From the NCBI GenBank assembly GCA_947652605.1, contig OX393581.1, positions 27,088,788 through 27,152,787 of the forward strand: DNA of 64,000 nt, given 5' to 3'. Source of the stretch: Elmis aenea. Lineage: Eukaryota > Arthropoda > Insecta > Coleoptera > Elmidae. This document shows, one piece after another, positions 11,728 through 37,455 of this stretch. Positions within the stretch are counted from its first letter, which is position 1. The number at the start of each line of letters is the position of its first letter. A program made the position numbers and the translations under genes. The notes below the pieces were generated by a model, which was not told the origin of the DNA, ran no database searches, and was given only the letters and a program-made list of their open reading frames with translations.

Positions 11728-12173
11728 TTAATATATAGTTCTACATCTTCCAATTGGATCCAGTTTTTGTCCTGAAGGACAATTAGAACCAACGTCAATT
11801 AAACGTCTTCCACGATCTGTTGACGTATCAGCATTATTGGGGATTCCCTCTCCTGTACGTATATCAATTGGTGGATTTTCGCTACCTAATTATTGAATAA
11901 AACAAACATTGCGAGCGATGCTTAAGTCATACGTAACTTACCCATTCCTAATTCACCATCTACCGCTCTGTCATGTCCAGAATGCGAATTTCTTTGTGAA
12001 GGACGGAAAAACACGTGAACTTTATGAGCAGCATGTTTTACGGTATGCACCACTTTGTCGGCTTGGTTGGTCACAAAAGTTGATATATCTTTTAAAACAT
12101 CTGTAGATTCGGCTTGTTTAAATAGTTGAAGTGTGCAAAAAATAGCGAAAATAAGTGTAATCTTGTAGCACAT
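11728..12173 (-). CDS. Secreted two-cysteine protein (cluster member 3, longer)
   Basis: Exon 1 is 11942-12173 and exon 2 is 11728-11885, joined in phase 1 (ATGG|GTAAGT ... ATTAG). The product is 129 residues. The signal peptide is MCYKITLIFAIFCTLQLFKQ, followed by a helix-forming stretch (DISTFVTNQADKVVHTVKHA), a basic His-rich part, a polar linker with P-P and repeated Asp/Thr, and the C-terminal pattern SNCPSGQKLDPIGRCRTIY. It therefore has the cluster's two-cysteine tail attached to an extra amphipathic region that the two smaller members lack. A possible poly(A) signal lies at 11687-11692. The C-terminal tail is the most secapin-like of the three. Function unknown. Confidence 0.72.
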
Positions 12174-12363
12174 TCTGTTTGTTTTGCAACCTATACGTTC
12201 GTACTGAATTAATGTATGACTGTTGTTACTTATCAGACCTATTTACCAGAGTTCAAAGAATGATCCCTGTTGTTTCCATTAGCTTTATTTTACCACAACA
12301 AAATGTGTATTTCTTAATTTTATCCTAAAAACATATGTCAGTATGTGCAACATCCACAGTAGG

Positions 12364-14069
12364 CAGGGTTGAGCTGATTTAAATCAATTGATTTAAATCA
12401 CGATTTAAATCAAGATTTAAATCAAGTGATTAAAAAAATCATTGATTTAAATCAAGTGATTTTTTAAAAAAAAATATCAATTTAAATCACAGATTATATG
12501 AGTTCAATATAATATTTATAATAAAACAAAATTGTATTACTATTAGTAATTAAATATACGAAATGGTGAATAAACCATATCAATTTGCTCTTGTAAAGTA
12601 ATATTCATTGTGGAAATGCAATAATTTAAAACATAAATGACAAGTTTTTGACTTTAGTGAAGTTAACAGTCAGTTTTTTCAATTTCCACGGCACTCCATT
12701 ACTTCAATAACGATTTGAAGAAAAATGTCGAATATCTCGAAAAGTATGAGTTTTGGATATAGGACATACTTAACAAAATATGAAGCTCTTTTTAAGACGA
12801 ATTCGATGACATAAAAAAATACAGGGGTTTGCATTTGAAAAAATCGAGTTACGAGCTTTTGAAAATCATGGAAGTTGCCACCTATTTATAAACACCCCTG
12901 TATGTGTGATTAAAATTTTTTCATATCGAGCGAACAAAGAAATTTTTTTGCATGTCCATACAACTCTGTACTTCAAAATAACTTCAGGAGATTTTTTTAA
13001 ATATAGACTTAAAACCTTGAATAATTTAGAAAATTATTTTTTTTTACAACGCCGTATAAAAACCTGTAGTAACTATTTTATATTGATGCAAAGCTAAAAT
13101 TAAGGCGGTCAAAAATATTAAATAAAAAATTGGTTATTGTATTTGAAATAAAAAAGTTGCTATTAGTTCCAGAAAGGCGACTCACCCTGTATATTTGAAA
13201 ATATTTTTATTGTGTTGTTTAGAAAAAACTGTTTAAAATAGCATTTGAATCAACTTCATATCTCAAGCCGTCTAGCCACAATCGACTAATGACTCACCCT
13301 GTATATAATTAATTAAACATCACCATACATTTTTTCAAAATTCTTAATCATTATATTTAATTTTTCATTGACCAATGAATTAAATATATTGGTTACAAGA
13401 TGATTTACCCGGCGTTGCACGGGCGATTACAATTTTAATTACTTTTTTAACTTGAATAAGCCCAATAATTCCAAATCATACACAAATGACATACTCTGAT
13501 CAATCATCTTTCCATTTTCTTATAATTCATTAAAAAATAACTATTTATTGCTTAAAAATTGAATAATAACTCAAATTTATTTTCTTTCGTCTTGTTTCAA
13601 TTAAAAATGTACTAATAAAAATAATACTTCATGTACATTTATTACTAATTGTATACAAAACAATCTTTACTTGAGAAATACACCGCGCCGTATCGTGTTT
13701 TGACCAGGTATTTGCCGACGTAAGATCGAATCCCGTCCAAGATTTTTTTTTTTTAAATTGGTAATATGTGCTTGCACTTAAAGTTTGGCGTTAGATCTGC
13801 AAGGTCCTAAATAGTAACTGTGCAAAATTTGGTCCCTATCGGTCAACGGACCTAGGATTCTATAGCGAACAAACAAACAAACAAACACACAAACAAGCTC
13901 TTTTATATATATATAGATTAAATATATTAGCACAAAACAGAAAAAGCATGTGAATATGTCACTAAATTCGATAATTTGGTACATTTGATTTAAATTAAAA
14001 AAATCTGATTTAAATCAAATAAATCGATTTTTTTGATTTTTTTTTAAATCATGATTTTTATCCAACCTG
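12364..14069. mobile_element. Non-autonomous hAT element, 1.7 kb
   Basis: A perfect 8-bp target duplication ACAGTAGG flanks it (12356-12363 and 14070-14077). The left end reads CAGGGTTGAGCTGATTTAAAT and the right end, reversed, CAGGTTGGATAAAAATCATG. Both ends carry clustered ATTTAAATCA units. No transposase was seen. Inside it are a retroposon-like insert at about 13395-13918 and several CACCCTG-ended fragments. Confidence 0.75.
13395..13918 (+). mobile_element. Probable SINE/LINE-derived retroposon inside the hAT element
   Basis: It starts near ACCCGGCGTTGCACGGG and ends in an AAC-rich tandem tail (aaacaaacaaacaaac) followed by a TATATATATAG tract, the style of 3' end seen in RTE-related retroposons. 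There is no open frame of note. Exact borders are uncertain. Confidence 0.45.
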
Positions 14070-14149
14070 ACAGTAGGTACTTTTGATACACCTACATTTT
14101 CGGAATTAAATTTTGATGTTTTGTATAAACAATTATATGGATGAGATCC

Positions 14150-14590
14150 CGGTCCATTTTAATCTATTCCAAATTTCACGGCAGATGCCTACTTTTTGTC
14201 CCGGGAAATACCGGAATATATACAAAATGTTATTTTCGTTTATTTTGTGTTAGGATGTTCGTAATACATCTTGACATAACTTTTCAGAATTTGTTATAAA
14301 GATTTTAACTAACATTAATTAATGGAATAACTTAATTCTGCTTTAGAATAACAAATTATGTACACTCCTAGTATAAGGCTGGTCTCTATGACAAAGTTTA
14401 TATAATCAAAATAAGTTAACAGTTTTATTTTTGTGTACCCTAGTAATGCCAAGCAAAATTGCTTATAAAAGAAATTTTATTAATAAACACGATCTCTGTG
14501 CTACTAGATGCTCTCAAGACAATTCCAACCACATCAATAGAGACTGCCACCCACATCAATAGAGACTGAGAAAGCATTTTATGCGGCAGA
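14150..14590 (+). repeat. Dispersed repeat shared with 28380-28715
   Basis: Ordered matches to 28.4-28.7 kb include tgttattttcgtttattttg, aataacaaattatgyacac, catgacaaactttat-like blocks, and a catcaatagagactgagaaag block. No ends or coding frame were identified. Confidence 0.5.
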
Positions 14591-15248
14591 ACATTCTATT
14601 ATTAAAGTTTACTTCGTTTTTCGTTTTCATATATCAAAAATTCAAAACCATAACATTTATCTTAACACCAACTTTTATTCAATATCTGTAAGTCTAAATT
14701 ACGACTTGCCTAATAGATTCGATTTTGTCTCTTTACATCAATTAAATTACTTCCTTTAACAAGGAATATATATTGGAAAAAAAAATATTTTACACAATCA
14801 AGACGAGGTTGGCATCTAATAACAATTTAAAAGAAATTGTCCAATTTCAATTGTTTATTCGCTAAATGCTACAGTTTAATACAGTTAAAATAGTTTTAAA
14901 AAAAAACTTTAAAGTTGTCAAACTGGATGTTAAATAATTTACAATAGCAATGAGAACCTTTAATCTTTGACTAACCTTGAAACATTTATTTTTGCCTAAG
15001 GATCATTTCTAATATATATTTTATTAAACTTTTACATTTTATTATTCACATTACATTTCGCAACTAGTTGACATTTTATAAAATACAATTTTTTTATCGT
15101 AATTTAACCAACTATATTTACTTGTATATAAATATTGTGTAAATTACAATGACATAAACATTTGAGTAATTTGTTGCTAAAATGTATTTTACAAGCATAA
15201 ACAGCAAAATATATGTATAGCATATTTCTTATGTTAAAATATTAAATT

Positions 15249-29446
<14,198 letters not shown>

Positions 29447-30069
29447 TTTGCAACGTGATTAAGTTAACATTAAATACCTGGTTCTATGGATCGCGTTCAC
29501 ATAATCTTATCTATTATATTGCAATTTTGCGATTTTCTTCTTAAATCTACTATAAATAGAGCACAATTCATTTTTACCTTGTAGATTATGTATTCTTATC
29601 TATTGTATATTAGTATTAGTTTCTACTCTTCGGTAAATCCCCGAATAAAATAACTTAAGTAACATTAAAACTGTTTTACTTCATTTGCTAAAATTATTAT
29701 TTAATTATTTTTTCCAGCAATGAGATCTCTCTTATTATCGGAGCCCGAAGAAATGATTAAACTTTACAAAACCGCTAAATTTTAGACTTATTATTTAAAG
29801 CGAAAAGCAATATGAAATATCTTAAATGATATTCCTGGAAAGTAGAAAAAAAAAATTACTTTTGGTAACTCTTCTATAAAAGTATATTGTGCAACATTTT
29901 TACAAGTTTTTGAGGCTTGTCAGATACATTTTTTTTCTGCTAGTAACATTTCTCTTTGACGTAAAAAATCGCAATATCATTACGAATGAAATGCTTCCAT
30001 GATAGTGATCATTCTTCAACAGGTCGGTGAAGTTGGCCCAGACTTGAAATACACATGTTACCTTAGTCG
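29447..30069. other. Upstream flank of gene A
   Basis: AT-rich and non-coding. The promoter of gene A must lie here, but no element could be assigned. Confidence 0.4.
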
Positions 30070-30345
30070 CAGTAGTTTCCAACCTGTGGGGCTCGCCCCC
30101 CTAGGGGGGCGCGAGGCTATTGCTAGGGGGGCGCGCAGCTGTTACCAAAATATAATTTTTTAATACAAACAAACAAAACGAACTTTGTTTATACAGAATA
30201 TGGTGTATTGTTTTGTAGTCCATTAAATAATTCTTATTTATCAGAACCGTATTTATGAAAATAGATTGTAACAAAAAGTGAGGGGGGCGCAAAAATTTTT
30301 TTTTGAAAAAGGGGGGCGTAGGTACAAAAAGGTTGGAAACCACTG
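30070..30345. mobile_element. hAT MITE, 276 bp, CAGTGGTTTCCAACCT family (inverted copy)
   Basis: Termini CAGTAGTTTCCAACCT and AGGTTGGAAACCACTG. It is an inverted relative of the insert at 17534, with matching internal sequence. The flanks read CCTTAGTCG and CCTTAGTG, an imperfect duplication that resembles the CCTTAGTA target of the other copy. Confidence 0.8.
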
Positions 30346-30507
30346 CCTTAGTGCTTTGTTTGTACCTCTTTATGCTTCAAAAATGTTTTTATTTCGGTTA
30401 ACGGTTCTCTCTATATAAATATAGAACTGTATGCCGGGGCAACTTCGTTTGTGAATCAATTTAAAAAACAAATGTTTTACCGTTAAAAATAAAAAACTGA
30501 GCTCCGG

Positions 30508-31336
30508 GGGCTATTTCACGCCATCCCGAACTTTGTCACCGATTTTAATGTTCTTGGTGTTTTGTTAGTGCTTTTATTGTACTTTAAAAGTTGTTGGTTG
30601 ATTTTAAACCATTTTTGCGCCATGGTGCAGTAATTGAAGTACGGGGTAACTTCACATTATCTTATACAACATTTTTACATAGATTTTACATTTTAATAAT
30701 AATACTTTGCAAAACAATCTTGTAGATTTACGGCGCTAGTTAAATATGAAACAGAATGTATCGATACTTGTGGTTTGGACCATTCCTTTAAAATATTACC
30801 TACGCGTGACCCACCTGGCACTTACCTATATTTTGTAATACAAAATAATAAAGCTACACTTTAATTTTAGTTTTTAGTACACTTTCAAATAAATTTAAAA
30901 AAATAATCATTTAAAAAATTTGAACAAAACTTCATAGCAGTGAAGATTTAGCGTACATTACATAGCTATAAGAATAACGTTTAAGTTACATTCGTTTGTT
31001 TATTTATTTATAAACTAAATAGTCACTAACCAATATCCGCTTGTACGAATGCTTTCTTTGCTAAGTTTTTGGGTCATAAAGCAATAGCGAGAGCGTACGG
31101 GAAAATTTGAAAGACACAATAAAGCACACATAAATCACTATAAAAGGACAACAAGAACATTAAAATCTGTGAAAAGATCGGGATTAGATAACGTTTTTCA
31201 ATTATTGCCCCAAAGCACAAAATGGTTCATTATCAAACAATATTGAAGTACAATGAAGCACTAGCATAGCATTAACAAATGACACCAAGAACATTAAAAT
31301 CGGTGAAAAAGTCCGAGATGGCGTGAAATTGCCCCG
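30508..31336. mobile_element. Inverted-repeat element
   Basis: The arms at about 30508-30585 and 31255-31336 match inversely (ttcacgccatcccgaacttt, caccgattttaatgttcttg). A third partial copy of the arm lies at about 31140-31185. Non-coding. Confidence 0.5.
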
Positions 31337-31399
31337 GTGTTCAGTTTTGTATTTAAAACGGGAAAATGGGTAATCGTAATAAAAAATGTCTTGAAGCAC

Positions 31400-32950
31400 T
31401 AACGATGTACCTCCTAAATAAAAAATGTTGCAAAATTTGTGCTTCCCAAGTCCGGGCCAGCTTCACGGACCCCTGTCCAACACAGTTTTATTGCACTTTT
31501 CGAATTATTATTAGATTAAAACCATTTGACTTTTTGAAATGTTAAATTGTAGTAGCTGTACACAAAAGAATCAACGTTTTTTTGTAAAAATGGAAGGTTT
31601 TGGTAGCTATATATAAATCACATGAGCCAATAATATCGTTCCGTTTACTTACATTCAAAAAAAAAAAAAAAAAACTGAATTCCCAACATTTGATACCGAT
31701 TGAACTTTACAACAACCTTTTTCACTAAAAGATATAATAAAATGTAATTAATGAAGGTCACGGCACACTTAAAAATCAAATAATAATAATAATAATAATA
31801 AAATTGTGCATATGTTTGGATAATTGAATTATATGCACATATAAGATGTCTAAAATTTTGAATATTAAAAAAATTAAAGGAAAAAAGGAGGGTTTATGAT
31901 CTCGTTTACACTCGCGTATATCCGATGTGGCTCAAAAAGTTGTTTCAAAAACGTTTTTAAATATTCGGTTTACTAAAAATGTTAGGTACGGGTGTCTGCT
32001 TTTTCCAGTTTTTACGAACATCGTTGCATTTATGTTTTAAATATTATTTCAAATTATAAATCAACCTTAAAGTTAGCAGCTTTGCCAAAGTTAAAGCTAT
32101 GCTCTATGTTTAGATAAGCGGAGTCCCCGTACTGAAATTCGAATTTAAATTAGCTTGCTGAGTTTGTAAAGTAATCTAGTTTTTAATAATCTACAGTTAA
32201 GCGCTATTCCTGGAATTTCTAAATTGATCAAAAGTATGTTGGATTGTATCAGTTATAAGTCCATTTTGCAACTGCGTGATGATATATTGTTAAGTACCTT
32301 TAGCTTTAGAAGCTTAAGCTAAAGTAAGAACAAAATACTTTTTATGAACAATAAAATTTGCTGACACCGATCCTAATGATTAAAATTACTTTACGTAAGA
32401 TAACTACGATCAGCACTTTTCGCCAAAATAACGAAAACATAATTTTAAATAAAATAATAAATTTACAGTAACAATTTATGTGATGCTAAATCCATTCATT
32501 AATAAATTTTAATCGATTTAATGGTCCAGCAAACGGCTTAATATTAAACCGAAAGTGCTAAGAAGTTCATCCATAATATGTTTTGTTTTATCTTATTATG
32601 TGGATACAAATAATAGGATCTCTAAAATATTAAGGATAGTAAACCGAATAAGAAAGTTCAAGGTTATGTTTTTTCGTTAAATATTTAATATTTATCTTGA
32701 ACACTTTTAAACGATTAAACATTGGCGTTCTGCTTAAATTGATAACAAATGTAGCGTATTGCTAGATTTATTTCGCAGAAATTGTTACTGAGATTATTTA
32801 ACTTTAATTTTTAATGATTAAACGTGTTTCATAGTAATATTTGTTATCATGTTTACTAGAATGAGCCATGCGTTTTTTCGTTTTTTTTATATATTACTTT
32901 GATACTAGTTTTTAAAGTGAATAAAGTTATTTGATATGTTTTTGTCCTAT
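31400..32950. other. Gene-free AT-rich DNA
   Basis: It includes a short AAT triplet run (31780-31800) and a segment around 32050-32155 resembling 38040-38140 inside the Harbinger element. No gene or RNA was recognised. Confidence 0.4.
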
Positions 32951-33160
32951 GTAGCTCCTGAAGTGCCGTTTTTTTTAACCTTTAGCATAGCAAAAAGCAA
33001 GACACAACAAAGGCAACGAAAAATGTATTCCATAAAAAATTTATGTAAATCGCTTGGCTACTTTTCCACATAATCGCCATGTCAATTAAGGCACTTATCA
33101 TATCGTGGCACGAGTTTTCTTACGCTCTCATCAAAAAAGGTCTTTCAGGCTGCCGTTTAA

Positions 33161-33716
33161 CCTTTCGGCGGGCGCGCTGTCGTAAAATTTACGACAAATG
33201 TGCAAAATCCCTCCCTCTATCCTTATCAATCAGCTGCGACCGCTGAGCTCCCACCTATTCCAAGATTAGGGATAAGAGGTAAACTTAATCCATCCAATTC
33301 CAAGAAAAAAAGATGCTATGAGGCATATTGAGGGCCTTAAAAGCTACTTTACTAGCATTAAAAACGTACGACGAAAGTTTTTCATTATATTTATAAGATA
33401 GAAAGAGCTGTAAACCAACACAAAAATATGTACCAAACCAATTTGTGTGATTTTCTAAATAAAGAGTAATTTTAAATTTTTTGATTTTTTTTGCTAACCC
33501 CCAATCTACGTTTTCCCTCTAATTACGTTTTTTTAAATCAGTCCCTTCAAAAACGTAAAAACGGGGTTTCACTGTATATCATTTTTTTTTACATCCCCAT
33601 AGCAATTTCACAAAATTTAAGTAAAGAAAAAATCATTAACTTGCATAAACCGCATGGCGTAAAATTTACGTCAAGCGCTCGCTCAAGCGAAATTAAAGGG
33701 CGCACCCGCCGAAAGG
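33161..33716. mobile_element. piggyBac-like MITE inside the mariner
   Basis: Flanked by TTAA on both sides (33157-33160 and 33717-33720). The ends are CCTTTCGGCGGGCGCGC and, reversed, CCTTTCGGCGGGTGCGCC. Removing it and one TTAA joins the mariner sequence. No transposase. Confidence 0.8.
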
Positions 33717-34643
33717 TTAAGGCAACCTTCAACTCCTCGTCGTTCGTAAACCGTTGCCCTCCGACCACTGCTTCATTCGGGTGAAGAAATGGAAATCGCT
33801 CGATGCTAAATCCGGACTGCATGGCGAATGTTTAAATAGCTCCCATTTAAACTTCTAAGGGAGATCCTGTGGTTGTGCTGCAGTGTAAGGTCGAGCGTTG
33901 TCATGAAGAAGGACAACATTCCTCTTCTCTTGTTCTGTATTGCTCTTTGTAGCCGTTGAAGTGTCGCATTACGATGGTGAAGTGAAGGTCGTACCACGCT
34001 CATTGAATTCGGTTAATAAATCACCTCGTCGGTCCCAAAACACAGTAGCTATAAGTTTGTTGTTGGAAAACGTCTGCTTGAACTTTGCCGGTTTGCTAGG
34101 AGACCCACTATGCATCCACTGTTTGGATTACTCTTTCGTCTCAACATATTGATAATGCACCCATGTCTCGTCTCCCATCGCAATCTTGTCCAGAAAATCC
34201 TCTTCTTCCTCGTGGTAGCGTTGCAAGAAATTCAAGGCTGCGCTTATCCGCTGAGAATTGTGGTTGTCAAGGAGCATTTTTGATATCCACCGTGCACAAA
34301 GTTTGCTGTAGCCAAGCTTCACGCTTACAATGTCATCGAGAATTGACCTTGAAATTTTGAGGAAAGTCGGAAGACAGCTCGGAAATCGTGAATCTATGCC
34401 TTCCACGCACCACTTGATTCACTTGTTCAACGATGCCTTTTGTCGCTACAGCCTTCCTCCTTTGACCACCCTTATCATGGACGTCGCTGCATCCTTCTTT
34501 AAACTATCTGCACCATTTCCGCACACACCCGTCGCTCATAAACTTGTTGCCATAAACATGACTCATCCGACGATGAATGTCGCCTGCATTATGTCCTTCA
34601 GCGAAAAGAAAGCTAACTACGGCGCGCAGTTCACGCTTTTTAG

Positions 34644-35350
34644 CAGTGATGTGAAATGACGGTCATTTATGATTGTGACAAATGACCGGTCATATGACCG
34701 TCATTTATGATTATGTAGTTTTATAACAATGGTATAAAATTAATATATATGTAATAGGAATAATAAATAAAAAGCAGAATTATTAGTATCAGTATCTCTA
34801 TCTGGGCATTGTATTCCTTCAGAAGTCTCTCTAGAAGTCGAGGGAGTTGAAGGTGATTTTGGACTACTTATGCTGAGAGCTTAAATTTTTTTTATAAAAT
34901 GTTTATTTGCGTTTCAACTTTAATTTTACATGCTCTGGGCATTTCTTGCATGTTGTAATTAAATGTTCTGCCATTCTGGTGGCATGTAATCCGTATCTCT
35001 TTCTACAAAATTGGCAACCATAAGTAGTTACCTTTTGCTGCGAACTTGCAGGATAACGTACAAAAAAATAAAATACCTTCCCTTTTCTCCGCATTGTGTT
35101 TACCAACTTTCGGAATATTTAATATAGTGGTATTTACATTTTTATTAACGATATTGCAATTAAAATTAACACAAATTAAGTGACAAGCACCATGTAAACT
35201 TAAAACTGTCATTTTTGGAGGTTAGAAAAACTGTCATTTTGAATTTTGAAGGTTAGAATGGTCACGGTCATTTAAAATCATTGTGACGTGACGTCATGAC
35301 CGTCATGACAAACTGTTATGACGCGGTCATATGACACACTCACATCACTG
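34644..35350 (-). mobile_element. hAT element inside the mariner, keeping a BED zinc-finger exon
   Basis: The ends CAGTGATGTGA and TCACATCACTG are perfect inverted repeats, with TGACCGTCA-type subterminal repeats. The flanking 8-mers CTTTTTAG and CTTGGCAG match at 5 of 8 positions. The minus-strand frame 34903-35106 contains CQFCRKRYGLHATRMAEHL followed by T-x-C-K-K-C, a BED-type zinc finger as found at the N-terminus of hAT transposases. The catalytic region is absent. Confidence 0.78.
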
Positions 35351-35639
35351 CTTGGCAGGCGCTCTGATGATGTTGGACATGTATGCACGTTTGCTACTCC
35401 AAAATAACGGATTGTAAAAAGTTTACCTATTGGTGTGTGGTAAAGGTAAAGTCCACTGTGCATGCGCTACAAATTTCAATTTCGGCATCGCAAGAGGTTG
35501 CTATTATCTGGTGGCCTATCGGAGGTTAAAAAAGAAGCAGCCCTCGTAATTACATTCTAATAAATAATTGTATTTGATCTTAAGATATATTAATATTGGT
35601 CTTGTTGAAAACATGCAGAAACCATAAATTCGAGTTTCT

Positions 35640-36530
35640 TTACGTCACTACTGGAAAGAGGACTTCAAAGAATCAAAAGTGGCGAAAAAGATATTCGAAA
35701 TGGAAGACGAAGAAGCAATCTAAATTCGTGTAGTGAAAAACTGGTTAAAAAATTCAAAGACAGGTACACCAGGGTCGAAGATTACCCATTCTTTGTCATG
35801 ATGAATTCTGAAGTTTTCCGCGAAGTCGTCGGGGCTAATTCATTAACCAGCTGTCGCCTATTATTATTCACTGAAGTCTGTATTCTATAGACATTACTCG
35901 TTCGGCACCTTTATGCGCTCAGCTACCAAGTTCAATGCCAAAAGCTGCCCCAAAATCCTTGTGACGATCGTTTCATCCGTCGAAGTTTAACCTGCAATGA
36001 AAAATGGATTTGTTTTTGTATATCAATATAAAAAAAATCAATAATTAGACCCCTGGCAAATGACTGAACCTGTAGCCTAACGAGACAGTTACTCGGGAAA
36101 GACAGTAGTGAGTGACTGGCGAAATTTTGTAGGAGGTTCCAAACAACCGAGCTATATTGAAACCGACCTGTATTTTGCACAACTCGAACGAATGTATGCG
36201 GCTTAAGCCGAAAATACCCGCTTCTGGTAAAAATAAATCTTGCTGCAGCAGGACAACGTTCTTTAGCATATTGTCAGACAGACGAAGGAAAAGATCCGAT
36301 AAATGGACGCTATTGACGCATACAGACCTTTCGTCATCCAATTTTTATCTTTTCCGGGCACATTTCTTGCGTGGCTGCAGCTTCGAAACATAAGAGGATG
36401 TTGAGGCGAGGTACCGCCAGTATTTTGTCTTTAAGGAGAAGGCACGGTACCGCCGTGGTATCAAACAACTCGCCAAAAGAAGAGTTCAAACCGCAGAATC
36501 GCGCATGGTCTTCACTTTAAAAAATAATAT
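35640..36530 (+). pseudogene. Second mariner transposase relic, plus strand
   Basis: The N-terminal part (KLVKKFKDRYTRVEDYPFF, EVFREVVGANSLTSCRLL) is followed after a gap by LLQQDN (catalytic region), LSSSNFYLFRAHFLRGCSF, DVEARYRQYFVFKEKARY and RRGIKQLAKRRVQTAES. Frames are broken many times. It is adjacent to, and in opposite orientation from, the larger mariner copy. Confidence 0.65.
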
Positions 36531-36539
36531 GTATATGTC

Positions 36540-37452
36540 GTTTTTTTACCTTTTTACATTTTACGCAAATCGGCGTAACCAAGTATTAAATACATCTAAG
36601 TAATTTTTTTATGATTTAATTACCTCAATCGAAATTTTTTGCTGTACCACGTATTTACCACAGTTTAAATCTGTTTGTAAGTAGTTTCTATTGGTAAAGC
36701 TGGAGCAATGGTGCTAATTAAAAATAACTATTATTTGCAGAAGCGGAGAATGCCAAAAGGCCTAAATTAGTTTTTCAACGCTAGGCGTAAAAAGCGCATG
36801 TAATAATCCAGTTTCTTTTAAAATTCGTAAAAAAGATATATCTTTTATACAAAATCTCTTACGACTAAAAGGTTTAACCAATGGAGAATGAGCGCGCCGC
36901 GCCCATTTATCTCCGTACTTGTAATTCTCACTCCTAACAATAACCTACGCATGCTATGTTGAGTATGATTTACACAGTTGGCTACCCTAAAGGCTTAACA
37001 TGTGAAAAGTATCGTTTTTGCCTATTTTCTTCCAAAGCGCTGCTTTCATATAAAATTAAATAATCTCCAAGTTATCCTTTCTAAGCTTTTAACCACAAAG
37101 CTTCTCTTTGTTTTCAAGTTAAGCAATATAAATTGTTGCAGCGTTGCCGTTGCGCGAATAGGTTAATAAGGTAATTGTTGCCCTTTGAAGTTCCTGAATA
37201 GGCTTCGTCATCAAAGCTAAATATATGCTTTTTAAATTTTCGATGTAAATGTGCTGTGCAAACTTTCAACAAAAAGTTATCACTCAGTTTCAAATAGATT
37301 GTTACTAGAAAAAAACAGGTGAATTAAAAAAGTATAAATATAATGATATTATGACCATATTGTGATGGGTGTCCAACCACTATATAAAGACAATCACGAG
37401 CCAAAATTATCAACAATAAATAAGTAGGTATACTCATCCCCAGCAGTGCGAC
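36540..37452. other. Gene-free DNA
   Basis: Nothing recognised, except a small GC-rich patch at about 36885-36905 (gagcgcgccgcgccc). Confidence 0.4.
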
Positions 37453-37455
37453 TTA

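Larger units (their letters stand above)
32960..35425 (-). pseudogene. Mariner transposase pseudogene split by two later inserts
   Basis: The minus strand starts at about 35385 with MSNIIRAPAK, resumes beyond the hAT insert with KRELRAVVSFLFAEGHNAGD and RRMSHVYGNKFMSDGCVRKW, then KLGYSKLCARWISKMLLDNH, AMGDETWVHYQ (first catalytic Asp in G-D-E-T-W), KQTFSNNKLIATVFWDRR, a degraded H-D-N-A-R-P-Y-T-A segment (second Asp), CSPDLASSDFHFF, and after the MITE KLVPRYDKCLN and GDYVEK. Several stops and frameshifts make it inactive. The order and motifs are those of mariner (D,D34D) transposases. Confidence 0.82.

Noticed and set aside
8718..12173. Firm naming of the peptides as secapins
   Set aside because: Only the tail pattern agrees; order, length and the rest of the sequence differ, so the name would be an overcall.
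33491..33822. Two overlapping frames inside the TTAA MITE
   Set aside because: No domain similarity; they cross the MITE/mariner boundary.
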